Source: Desulfatitalea tepidiphila
Lineage (GTDB): Bacteria; Desulfobacterota; Desulfobacteria; Desulfobacterales; Desulfosarcinaceae
Direction: 5' to 3'
Assembly: GCF_001293685.1 (NCBI RefSeq)
Contig: NZ_BCAG01000001.1
Coordinates: 620,001-684,000 of the forward strand
Length of the DNA stretch: 64,000 nucleotides
Shown: piece after piece, positions 44,189 to 52,039 of the stretch
Layout of the letters: each line of letters opens with the position of its first letter
How positions within the stretch are numbered: the first letter of the stretch is position 1
The notes under the pieces: generated by a model
Databases searched by the model: none
The model's input: the letters and a program-made list of their open reading frames with translations, nothing else
What the model was told of the DNA's origin: nothing
Translations under genes and position numbers: made by a program

Positions 44189-44217
44189 TTGACCCCGCCG
44201 GGTCGAACGTATATAAA
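44189..44217 (+). promoter_or_regulatory. Promoter of the second MMPL exporter
   Basis: TTGACC (44189-44194) and TATAAA (44212-44217) with a 17-bp spacer, about 95 bp before the start codon. It begins 17 bp after the conserved end of R1 copy 3. Confidence 0.65.
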
Positions 44218-44312
44218 CGGGGGCATTTGTCTCGGGCCGTTTGGAGGCTTTTCCGCGCCGATGATGCATCCGATGATGTATCCTGGCCTTAACGTGCAGC
44301 CGATGGAGACCC

Positions 44313-46823
44313 ATGAAAAAGATTTCTGAAGCCGCCCTTCGCTGGTATACCCGGCTCGTGCTGGATCATCCCCTGGCGGTGATCCTTGTATTGTTGGCCA
44401 TCATCGCCGCATTGGGATACAAGGCCAAAGATTTTCGCATCGACGCCTCGGCCGAAACCCTGCTGCTGGAGAACGACCGGGACCTGCGGTACTCCCGTGA
44501 GGTGGTGGAGCGTTACGGGGCCACCGATTTCCTATTGATCGCCTACACCCCGAAGCAGGGGGACCTGCTCTCCGACGAAAACCTGGCCGCCGTCGGTCGA
44601 TTGCGCGACGAGTTGAAGCGGCTGCCCCTGGTCACCTCGGTCCTGACCCTGCTGGACGTGCCCCTGTTTCAGAGCCCGCCCATGTCCTACGCCGAAGTCT
44701 CCGAGGGCATCCGCACCCTCGAGTCATCGGCCACCGATCGGGCGTTGGCCCGCAAAGAGCTGGCCGAAAGCCCGTTTTACCGCAATTTGATGGTCAGTGA
44801 AGATCTGAAGACCACGGCCATCATCGTGAATCTGGAGACCGACGCGCACTATCAGTCCCTGCTCAAGGAGCGCAATGTCCTGCTGGACAAGAAGGCGGAT
44901 GATGCGCTCAGCGAAGCGGACGAAGAGGCGCTCGGCGTGGTCAATCTGCAGATCGACCGCCACATGGAGCGAATGAGCACCGCCCAGCACGAGAACATCA
45001 AAACCGTGCGGGCCATCATGGATCGCTACCGCGATCAGGCCGATCTGTTCCTCGGCGGCGTCAGTATGATCCAGGACGACATGATCTCCTTCGTCCGCAA
45101 CGATTTGAAGATCTTCGGTATGGGCGTCTTCGCGCTGCTGGTGCTCATGCTGGGACTCATCTTCCGCCGGTTCCTCTGGGTCCTCCTGCCCATGCTCTGC
45201 TGCTTTCTTTCGGTCATTGCCATGATGGGCATCCTGGCCATTTTCGGATGGGAGGTGACCGTCATCTCCTCCAACTTCATCTCCCTGCAGCTGATCATGA
45301 CCCTGGCCCTCACGGTCCATCTCATCGTGCGCTACCGCGAATTTCATCGCACCGATCCCACCAGGGACCAGCGCGCGCTCGTCCACGACACGGTGCGCAC
45401 CAAGTTCGTGCCCTGTCTCTACGCGGTGCTGACCACCATCGCCGGCTTCAGCTCACTGGTCATGTGCGACATCAAACCGGTCATCAACTTCGGCTGGATG
45501 ATGAGCGTCGGCCTGGTGCTTTCCCTGCTGCTCACCTTCGTTCTTTTCCCGGCCTCGGTCATGCTGGCCAAAAAGCGGGGCCTGCCCACGGAAAAGGGCA
45601 GCCATGCCGGTCATTTTCTGACCGCCGCCTCGGCCCGCTTCACTCAGCACCACGGCGCGATCATCCTGCTGGCCACATGCGTGATCACCGCGCTGACCGT
45701 GGTCGGCATTTCACGTTTGCGGGTGGAGAACAGCTTCATCGACTATTTCAAGACCTCCACCGAGATTTATCAGGGCATGGCGCTGATAGACAAGAAACTG
45801 GGCGGCACCACGCCGCTGGACGTGATCGTTCAGTTCGATGATATCGATTTGAAGCAGTTCGCCCAGCCCGATGAGGAGGTGGACGACCTCCTCAATCCCT
45901 ACGACCAGGAGGTGGTCGAGGATTATGACAAGTACTGGTTTTTCGACGAGCGTCTCGAGACCATCGAGGCGGTGCACGACTACATCGATAGTCTGCCGGC
46001 CACCGGCAAGCAGCTCAGCCTGGCCACGCTGCTGAAGATTGGCCGCAACTTGAATGACGGCAAATCCCTGGACAGCATCTCCATGGCTGTGCTCTACACC
46101 AAGCTGCCGGACAAATACAAGGAGCTGATATTAGAGCCCTATCTTTCCATCGAAGCGAACGAAGCCCGTTTTTCGGTGCGCATCATCGATTCGCTCGAAG
46201 ACCTCAACCGGGATGCCCTGCTGAAAAAAATCAAGCATGACCTCGTCGACCAGCTCGGACTGGCCGCCGAACGGGTCCATCTGACCGGCACCATGGTGCT
46301 TTACAACAACATGCTGCAGAGCCTTTTCTCTTCCCAGATCCAAACCATGGGGCTGGTCGCCCTGGTGCTGTTCGTCATGTTCATGGTGCTGTTCCGCTCG
46401 ATCCGTCTGGCCCTCATCGCCCTGTTTCCCAACCTGCTGTCAGCCGGTTCGGTCATCGGTGTCATGGGCTGGCTGGACATCCCCCTGGACATGATGACCA
46501 TCACCATCGCCGCCATCAGCGTGGGTATCGCCGTCGACGACACCATCCACTACATCTACCGCTTCAAGGAAGAGATCAAGACGGACGGCAATTACTACCG
46601 GACCATGCACCGCTGCCACGGCAGCATCGGCCACGCCATGTATTATACCTCGGTGACCATTATCATCGGGTTTTCCATTCTGGCACTCTCCAACTTCTGG
46701 CCGACCATCTATTTCGGACTCTTAACCGGCCTGGCCATGCTGGTGGCCATCATCGCCGCCCTGACGCTGCTGCCCTGGCTGATCGTGGTGGTGAAGCCGT
46801 TTGGGCGGGAAGTCGAATCGTGA
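44313..46823 (+). CDS. RND-superfamily (MMPL) exporter, second copy
   Basis: An 836-residue inner-membrane transporter of the MMPL/HpnN-like group, unrelated in detail to the 998-residue one at 32459. After helix 1 (HPLAVILVLLAIIAALGYKA) comes a periplasmic domain starting with FRIDASAETLLLENDRDLRY, then a helical block near 265-420. The second half has a periplasmic domain (about 470-670) and helices with ISVGIAVDDTIHYIYRFKEE. It is a single gene with its own promoter; no adaptor, LolA-like or barrel gene adjoins it. The substrate is probably a lipid or hydrophobic molecule. Its stop codon overlaps the left end of repeat R3 copy 2. Confidence 0.88.
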   Translation: MKKISEAALRWYTRLVLDHPLAVILVLLAIIAALGYKAKDFRIDASAETLLLENDRDLRYSREVVERYGATDFLLIAYTPKQGDLLSDENLAAVGRLRDELKRLPLVTSVLTLLDVPLFQSPPMSYAEVSEGIRTLESSATDRALARKELAESPFYRNLMVSEDLKTTAIIVNLETDAHYQSLLKERNVLLDKKADDALSEADEEALGVVNLQIDRHMERMSTAQHENIKTVRAIMDRYRDQADLFLGGVSMIQDDMISFVRNDLKIFGMGVFALLVLMLGLIFRRFLWVLLPMLCCFLSVIAMMGILAIFGWEVTVISSNFISLQLIMTLALTVHLIVRYREFHRTDPTRDQRALVHDTVRTKFVPCLYAVLTTIAGFSSLVMCDIKPVINFGWMMSVGLVLSLLLTFVLFPASVMLAKKRGLPTEKGSHAGHFLTAASARFTQHHGAIILLATCVITALTVVGISRLRVENSFIDYFKTSTEIYQGMALIDKKLGGTTPLDVIVQFDDIDLKQFAQPDEEVDDLLNPYDQEVVEDYDKYWFFDERLETIEAVHDYIDSLPATGKQLSLATLLKIGRNLNDGKSLDSISMAVLYTKLPDKYKELILEPYLSIEANEARFSVRIIDSLEDLNRDALLKKIKHDLVDQLGLAAERVHLTGTMVLYNNMLQSLFSSQIQTMGLVALVLFVMFMVLFRSIRLALIALFPNLLSAGSVIGVMGWLDIPLDMMTITIAAISVGIAVDDTIHYIYRFKEEIKTDGNYYRTMHRCHGSIGHAMYYTSVTIIIGFSILALSNFWPTIYFGLLTGLAMLVAIIAALTLLPWLIVVVKPFGREVES

Positions 46824-46943
46824 CGTCACCGTAAGAAGCCCGATATCTGCGTTGCGCTCATCCCGTGGTCCTTGCGGCGTACGACCAGTAGGCCTCAGGA
46901 CACGGAATTTCGCGCGCCTTGATCTTGAACTTCTTACGGCGCC
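46822..46943 (-). repeat. Dispersed palindromic repeat R3, copy 2
   Basis: About 122 bp, the reverse-oriented partner of the copy at 7963-8087. The ends read GACGTCACCGTAAGAAG and CTTCTTACGGCGCC. Where copy 1 has AAAAAG/CTTTTT this copy has AAGAAG/CTTCTT, so both arms changed together. It starts at the stop codon of the MMPL gene. The remaining 90 bp to the GGDEF gene shows nothing I can call. Confidence 0.8.
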
Positions 46944-47034
46944 ATCCAAAGCGGCTTTTGGGAATCCATCGAGTTGATGAACCTGCAAAGCATCCCTTCC
47001 ACACAGGACCGCCAGGCTCGAATCGAGACGGCGA

Positions 47035-48123
47035 CTAGTCGACGGCTTTCAACACGCGGGCATTGACCCGGTCTTTGCCGGTGGTTTTGACCCGGAACAT
47101 GGCGTTGTCGGCCAGGGCCAGCAGGGCGGTGCTGTCGTCGGCATCCTCGGGGAAGGTGGCCACGCCGAAGCTTGCCGTGAGGGAGACCTGTTGGCCCCAG
47201 CGGGTCAGGTAGGGGGCGTTTTTCACCGAGCGGCGCACCTCCGTGGCCAGCTGAACCGCCCGCGATCGACCGAATTCCGGTAAAACGAGCACGAATTCAT
47301 CGCCGCCGTAAGCCACGCCGAAGGCCGGTTCGGAAATGCAGGCCTGGATGCGCTGGGCCACCTCGCTCAGTGCGCGGCTGCCGTTGAGATGGCCCAGGCG
47401 ATCGACCACGGCCTTGAAGTTGTCCATGTCCATGAAGACCAGCGACAGGGGATGCCCTGCGTTGCGGCATCTGAGAATTTGACGTTTGAGGGTGGGGTAG
47501 AGATAGCGCTGGTTGAATAGGCCGGTCAGATTGTCCCGGACCGCCAGCTCTTCCATCACTTGGTAGCGCCGGGTGTTTTCGATGGCGATGGCCAGATAGT
47601 CGGAAAGCAGGCGCAGCTGCATCAGCATAGCGGCATCCATCCGTTTGGGATTGACCACTTCGAGCACCCCCAGGGTGCGGCCGGCATAGAGAATCGGCAC
47701 ACAAATCAATGCCTCGGTCCGCCGGCCCGTCGTGCCGTCCACCTGATCGAAGAAGTATTCGCATTGGGACACGTCTCCGACCACCAGGAGCCGCTGCAAC
47801 TGGGCCGCCTTTCCGGCAACGCCCTGTCCCAGGGCCAGACGAAAATTTTTGACCGTTTCCAGGTCGATGTCCATGCTGATTTCAAATTTCAGGGTTTGGG
47901 TGGCTTCGTCGAGCAAAAAGAGCGACCAGGTCTCGGACGGCAGCAGCTTGGACACCTTTTCCATGATGGTGGGAATCAGGCGGGCTGGATTCAGTTCGGC
48001 GGTGATGGACTTGCTGACATCGACGCAGGCACGCAGCTGCTCGTGGCTTAACGCATTCAGATCGAGGAGATCGGGTTCACTCTCCGATAATGAATGGCAG
48101 ATCTGCTCGGCGTTTTCGGCCAT
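47035..48123 (-). CDS. GAF-domain diguanylate cyclase
   Basis: A 362-residue signalling protein. A GAF domain (about residues 40-190, containing LPSETWSLFLLDEATQTLKF) is followed by a GGDEF domain (about 200-360) with the intact active-site loop YGGDEFVLVLPE, so c-di-GMP synthesis is expected. I do not see the RxxD inhibitory site at its usual place before GGDEF. It lacks a receiver or membrane segment, so the GAF domain is probably the input. It lies downstream of the Ser/Thr kinase, CheX and CheY genes on the same strand. Confidence 0.9.
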   Translation of the reverse strand: MAENAEQICHSLSESEPDLLDLNALSHEQLRACVDVSKSITAELNPARLIPTIMEKVSKLLPSETWSLFLLDEATQTLKFEISMDIDLETVKNFRLALGQGVAGKAAQLQRLLVVGDVSQCEYFFDQVDGTTGRRTEALICVPILYAGRTLGVLEVVNPKRMDAAMLMQLRLLSDYLAIAIENTRRYQVMEELAVRDNLTGLFNQRYLYPTLKRQILRCRNAGHPLSLVFMDMDNFKAVVDRLGHLNGSRALSEVAQRIQACISEPAFGVAYGGDEFVLVLPEFGRSRAVQLATEVRRSVKNAPYLTRWGQQVSLTASFGVATFPEDADDSTALLALADNAMFRVKTTGKDRVNARVLKAVD

Positions 48124-48307
48124 GATCGTAACCCGCTTGGCGTTTGTGGCCCGCTCGGGGAGCGGGGTATCGGTGTTTGCCGCGACAGCTTGGTTGGAAC
48201 GACTTTCATCGATACGCCATCATAATTCCGCGGCGCCGGAAATCAAGCGTTGATTAAGGCGGGGCGATGGTTTCCGGATAGGGTCCTATTCGTTTTTAAG
48301 CCGCCTT

Positions 48308-50080
48308 TCAAGTTTTGTTGGGGGTCGCCTTGGTGCGCAACCCCGAGATCTCGTCGGCAACCGCCTTGAAGCTTTGATACCGGTCATTGGGATCTTTTGC
48401 CATCATTTTATCTATGACGTCGCTCAGTTGGGATGGAATCTTGGGATCTCTTTTCCACAGCGGCGGAATCGAAGCATTGAGATGCTGATCCAGCACGTCA
48501 TTGATCTCCTTGGCATTGAATGGCGGTGCGCCGCAAAGGACATGGTAGAAGGTGGCGCCCAGGGAGTACATGTCGCTGCGATGGTCCAGGGTCAACCCGG
48601 CGATCTGTTCCGGAGACATGTAAAGGGGGGTTCCCATGATACGATGCTTGCCCGACGGTTTGAAGTCTCTGCTGTGAGCTACCCCGAAATCGACGAGTTT
48701 GATGGCCCCCGAATGGGTGATCATGATGTTCGCAGGTTTGATGTCCCGGTGCACGATGCTGTTTTGATACACCACTTCCAGGGCCTTGCAGACGGTGATC
48801 AGGACCGCCAGCCCCTTCTGAAGGCTGAGTTTACGGTACCTGGCGATCACATCCTTGAGGGTGATGCCATCGACGAACTCCATGGCATAGTAGAGAATGT
48901 CGCTGCTGCAACCGATATTGTATATCTGCGCGATGTTCGGATGATTGAGTTTGGAGATCACCCGCGCTTCCTTGACGAACAATTCGCGGAACTCTTCTTT
49001 GGACGACAATTCAAACGAAATGATCTTGAGCGCCACCTCTCTTTCCAGGGCCACATCCCATCCTTGCAGGACACCACCCATGCTTCCGGCGCCGATCAGC
49101 GTGATGACACGGTAGTTGTCCAGCTGTTTTCCGATGATGCTGTGATAGAATCGGATGTCATAAGATTGTTTCTTTTTGGCCGCCTTTTGTTGCAGCTGTT
49201 CTCCGCTGATCTCGTTGGCATCGTCTTCCTCGAGGAAAAGCGCAATGGTGGCTTCGATCTCGGAAGCGCCTTGAACCGGCGCGGGTTCGCTAATTTCACC
49301 GGGAGGTGCGGCGTCGGGCGCAGCATCGCCGCCATGCGTCAGCCAATGGTACGTGCGCCGCCAGGAGTCGTCTTGTTCGACCAGGATATCGATGTCCGCC
49401 GGTTTCTGAAAATCATCGAAGACGATCGTGTCGATGCGCCCGTTGACCACAAACACCCCTTCGGGCTGCTTGAAGCGGATCATCAGCGAGACCCCCTTCT
49501 TCCCGAAGAGGGAGGTCTGGATCGAGATGCTCTGGTCGGTGAAGCCTCTTATGTTGCCCGGCATCCAGAGGAGGCCGTCTCTGGAGACCTCCACGCCGAT
49601 GGTGGAGATGTCGACCGGCGTCGCTGCCAGCGGTTCGGCCGGGGCGGTTTCGCCGATCGGACCCGAGGGCACGGTCTCCGGCTTTTCGGCCGAAGGGGTT
49701 CGGGACGGCGATCGAAACGCCTCCCCGATCCGGCCGATCAGCATATCCGAATCCAGCGGATAGACGAGGTAATCGACGGCACCGAGTTCAAACAGTTTGA
49801 GCGGCCGCCCCTGATCCTTCAACGGCACCAGGAACATGACGGGTATGTTTTCCCGGAGCGGGTCCTTTTTGATGAAACCGAGAAACTCCAAACCGCCGAT
49901 ATCGTCCAGGGCCTTGTCGCAGACGATCAGCCCGACCTGATGGGTTGCCAGGATCGACAAAGCATTTCTCATGGCGGTGGCCGCATGCACGGTGTATCCC
50001 GCGGCCTGCAGCGACGGGATCATACTTGCCCGGAAGCGCTCGTCTTGATTGATGAAAAGGATATCGTTGGTGGCACTCAT
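48308..50080 (-). CDS. Receiver-domain Ser/Thr protein kinase
   Basis: A 590-residue protein. It has an N-terminal response-regulator receiver (about 1-120, LIVCDKALDDIGGLEFLGFI). A beta-rich middle region (about 150-270) is possibly PilZ-like but lacks a convincing RxxxR / DxSxxG motif. A C-terminal Hanks-type kinase (about 320-585) has the Gly loop ITLIGAGSMGGVLQGWDV, the Lys in ALKIISFEL, HRDIKPANIMI and DFGVAHS. No membrane segment is seen. The combination joins two-component and Ser/Thr signalling. The start at 50080 (MSATNDILFI) is preferred; a TTG at 50140 would overlap the upstream CheX gene. Confidence 0.85.
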   Translation of the reverse strand: MSATNDILFINQDERFRASMIPSLQAAGYTVHAATAMRNALSILATHQVGLIVCDKALDDIGGLEFLGFIKKDPLRENIPVMFLVPLKDQGRPLKLFELGAVDYLVYPLDSDMLIGRIGEAFRSPSRTPSAEKPETVPSGPIGETAPAEPLAATPVDISTIGVEVSRDGLLWMPGNIRGFTDQSISIQTSLFGKKGVSLMIRFKQPEGVFVVNGRIDTIVFDDFQKPADIDILVEQDDSWRRTYHWLTHGGDAAPDAAPPGEISEPAPVQGASEIEATIALFLEEDDANEISGEQLQQKAAKKKQSYDIRFYHSIIGKQLDNYRVITLIGAGSMGGVLQGWDVALEREVALKIISFELSSKEEFRELFVKEARVISKLNHPNIAQIYNIGCSSDILYYAMEFVDGITLKDVIARYRKLSLQKGLAVLITVCKALEVVYQNSIVHRDIKPANIMITHSGAIKLVDFGVAHSRDFKPSGKHRIMGTPLYMSPEQIAGLTLDHRSDMYSLGATFYHVLCGAPPFNAKEINDVLDQHLNASIPPLWKRDPKIPSQLSDVIDKMMAKDPNDRYQSFKAVADEISGLRTKATPNKT

Positions 50081-50120
50081 GAGATTCAGCCGCTGGTTGC
50101 CCTCTGGGTTAGCAAAACGC

Positions 50121-50999
50121 CTACTGCGCCTCGGTCTCAACGGATCCGGCCTGCTCTTTGGTTTCCTTTTTGGGTTTCAGGCACACTTGTAGAACGAACG
50201 ACTGCTCACCGACATCGAAAATGAGAACGGCGATGCTCGATCCTTCGGGGTGCCCCAACTGGTGGCCGGAACCCACCACCACCGTGGGCAGGGAGAGGTC
50301 GAAGTGAAACGGCGTTCCCTTGAACTGTTTTTTCGTGCTGCCGCTGATCATGTTGATCAATTCACCGGCACCATCGTGAATGTATTCGGCGTTGATCTTG
50401 TCCTCGGTCACTTTCATCATGTTGGCGATCACCTTGCGGGCCAGATCCCAGTAGAAAGTGACGGCCACCGTGCCTTCCGAAGTGCCGGACAGACCGATGA
50501 TCCCGGATATGTCGCCATAGGTGCGCAACACATCGGAAAAGTAGACTTCGCGGAAGGTGGCATCGACAAAGGCCATCTTTTTCAGAACGGTCACCGTGTT
50601 CTCGATGAAGGGGGTCAAATAGGCCATCTCCTTTTCGAGGGGTGTCCGGTTCGGAATCAAGTGGCCCTGGAGAATTTGCCGGCAGGCGGCTGCGGGGGCA
50701 TCCAGCGACAGCACTTCGGTGGCGCCGGCGCTGAGCAAGCGTTCGATGGTCGCCAGGTCGTCGCCGTCTTTAATGACAATGATCGGGATCGCCCTGAAGG
50801 CGCAAGCTTTTCTGATTCTGGATATTTTGTCGGCGGGCGTATCGATGCCTCCCTGGGCATCCAAGATGATCATGCCGGCACTGCCGGGTGCGAAGTCGTC
50901 GCCAAAGGCCCGATTGGAAATTTTACAGGTGTCCGATAACAGGCTTGCAACGGTTCTCGTGACCTCGGCGTTGCAATCGACTAAAAGTATGTTCTTCAT
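50121..50999 (-). CDS. CheX-like phosphatase with degenerate receiver domain
   Basis: A 292-residue protein. Residues 1 to about 120 resemble a response-regulator receiver (MKNILLVDCNAEVTRTVASL, with ILDAQGG). From about 130 to 280 it matches CheX-type phospho-aspartate phosphatases, with the active helix EYIHDGAGELINMISGSTKK containing the ExxN motif. CheX removes phosphate from CheY-like receivers, and a single-domain CheY gene lies directly upstream. A Ser/Thr kinase with a receiver domain follows 40 bp later. The receiver acidic pocket looks incomplete, so the N-domain may bind rather than be phosphorylated. Confidence 0.82.
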   Translation of the reverse strand: MKNILLVDCNAEVTRTVASLLSDTCKISNRAFGDDFAPGSAGMIILDAQGGIDTPADKISRIRKACAFRAIPIIVIKDGDDLATIERLLSAGATEVLSLDAPAAACRQILQGHLIPNRTPLEKEMAYLTPFIENTVTVLKKMAFVDATFREVYFSDVLRTYGDISGIIGLSGTSEGTVAVTFYWDLARKVIANMMKVTEDKINAEYIHDGAGELINMISGSTKKQFKGTPFHFDLSLPTVVVGSGHQLGHPEGSSIAVLIFDVGEQSFVLQVCLKPKKETKEQAGSVETEAQ

Positions 51000-51123
51000 G
51001 GTTGCTCTCCAGATCGTGATCTCCGATGTCGATGGACCTTCGGTGTTTGGGGCGGCACTACCGTCTGCATTTTATTCTTTATGCCTGCTGCGCCGCTGTT
51101 TGGTCGACGGCCGTCATCGACCC

Positions 51124-51504
51124 CTATTTGGATTTGAACGCGGCAAGAGTGGTCTTGATCTTGGCCGCCAACTCCTCCTCGCTGAAGGGTTTGGCGAGGT
51201 AACCATTGGCGCCCGCCGAAAGGGCCTGGTCCACCTTATCGTCTTCCGATTCCGTGGAAATCATTAAAATGCATAAATGGTTATAGGCATCGTTGGCCTT
51301 GATTTGTTTGATGGTTTCATAGCCGTCTTGTACCGGCATGTTCCAGTCGAGCAGCACGAGGTCGACCGAAGGGCCGTGGGTGGCCAGCAGGTCCAGTGCC
51401 TCTTTGCCGTTACAGGCCTGGAGAACCTCGTATCCAATCGGTTTAACGGCGTTTTGGATGATTGTTCGAACGACCAGTGAATCATCGACCACAAGCGCTT
51501 TCAT
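51124..51504 (-). CDS. CheY-like single-domain response regulator
   Basis: A 126-residue receiver with the full CheY site: VVDDS (acidic pair), LLDWNMPVQDG (phosphorylated Asp near 52), MISTES (Ser in place of Thr is common) and AKPFSEEEL (Lys). It has no output domain. It heads a minus-strand series with CheX-like, Ser/Thr kinase and GGDEF genes, and its probable phosphatase is encoded next door. No histidine kinase is adjacent on this strand. Confidence 0.92.
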   Translation of the reverse strand: MKALVVDDSLVVRTIIQNAVKPIGYEVLQACNGKEALDLLATHGPSVDLVLLDWNMPVQDGYETIKQIKANDAYNHLCILMISTESEDDKVDQALSAGANGYLAKPFSEEELAAKIKTTLAAFKSK

Positions 51505-51766
51505 GCAGATCCCCCTTTTTGCGACAGAAACATAGGTAACGCTCTAAACCATTACCGCCATGGACAATATCGGTTGATTAAGTTGGAAAGTTGAATGATT
51601 GTTTTGAAAAAAATTTGCGGTGTGTCCGGCGCCGGGGCGGGAAGGGCCTGCGATCGTGCACGAAAAGGCGCCCTATCAGATGGAGGGATGTCGATCCAAT
51701 GCGATGCGCGAATGCATCAACAATGACAACGAGCGGGCTTGGGCGGGCGCAGGGGCCCGCCCCGGA

Positions 51767-51985
51767 TCAGGGCTGATCTTCGAGAAGGCGCATGCAATCC
51801 TGGGGCAGGCGATGGGTGCCCCTGCCTTCCAGGCTCACCTCGACCAGGGCGTCGGGGTCGTTGATGGATGTGTCGGGATCGGTGATGATCCCGTGGCAAC
51901 CGATAAAGGCATCCATGTAATCTTCCCAGGCTTCGTCGTCGCTGCGGCGAAACACTTCTATTTTCTGACCTTTGCGCAATGGCAT
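51767..51985 (-). CDS. Small uncharacterised protein
   Basis: A 72-residue hydrophilic protein of unknown function, starting MPLRKGQKIEVFRRSDDEAW and ending LPQDCMRLLEDQ. A good ribosome-binding site (CAGGAGG) precedes the ATG at 51985. The alternation of strands suggests a small beta-barrel (SH3-like) fold; this is a guess. It lies 55 bp after the FAD oxidoreductase stop on the same strand and may be the last gene of that operon. A GC-rich hairpin (51741-51762) without a T tract follows it. Confidence 0.6.
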   Translation of the reverse strand: MPLRKGQKIEVFRRSDDEAWEDYMDAFIGCHGIITDPDTSINDPDALVEVSLEGRGTHRLPQDCMRLLEDQP

Positions 51986-52039
51986 ACCACCTCCTGTGGT
52001 GCTGTCGTCCACGTGGTGTCGTGGATAGTTAGATTCCCA

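Noticed and set aside
48374-50224. 616-codon open frame on the plus strand
   Set aside because: Antisense shadow of the receiver-Ser/Thr kinase gene, without domain similarity or a ribosome-binding site.
51741-51763. GC-rich hairpin after the small 51767 gene
   Set aside because: The GGGCGGGC/GCCCGCCC stem is real, but no T tract follows on the minus strand, so I did not list it as a terminator.
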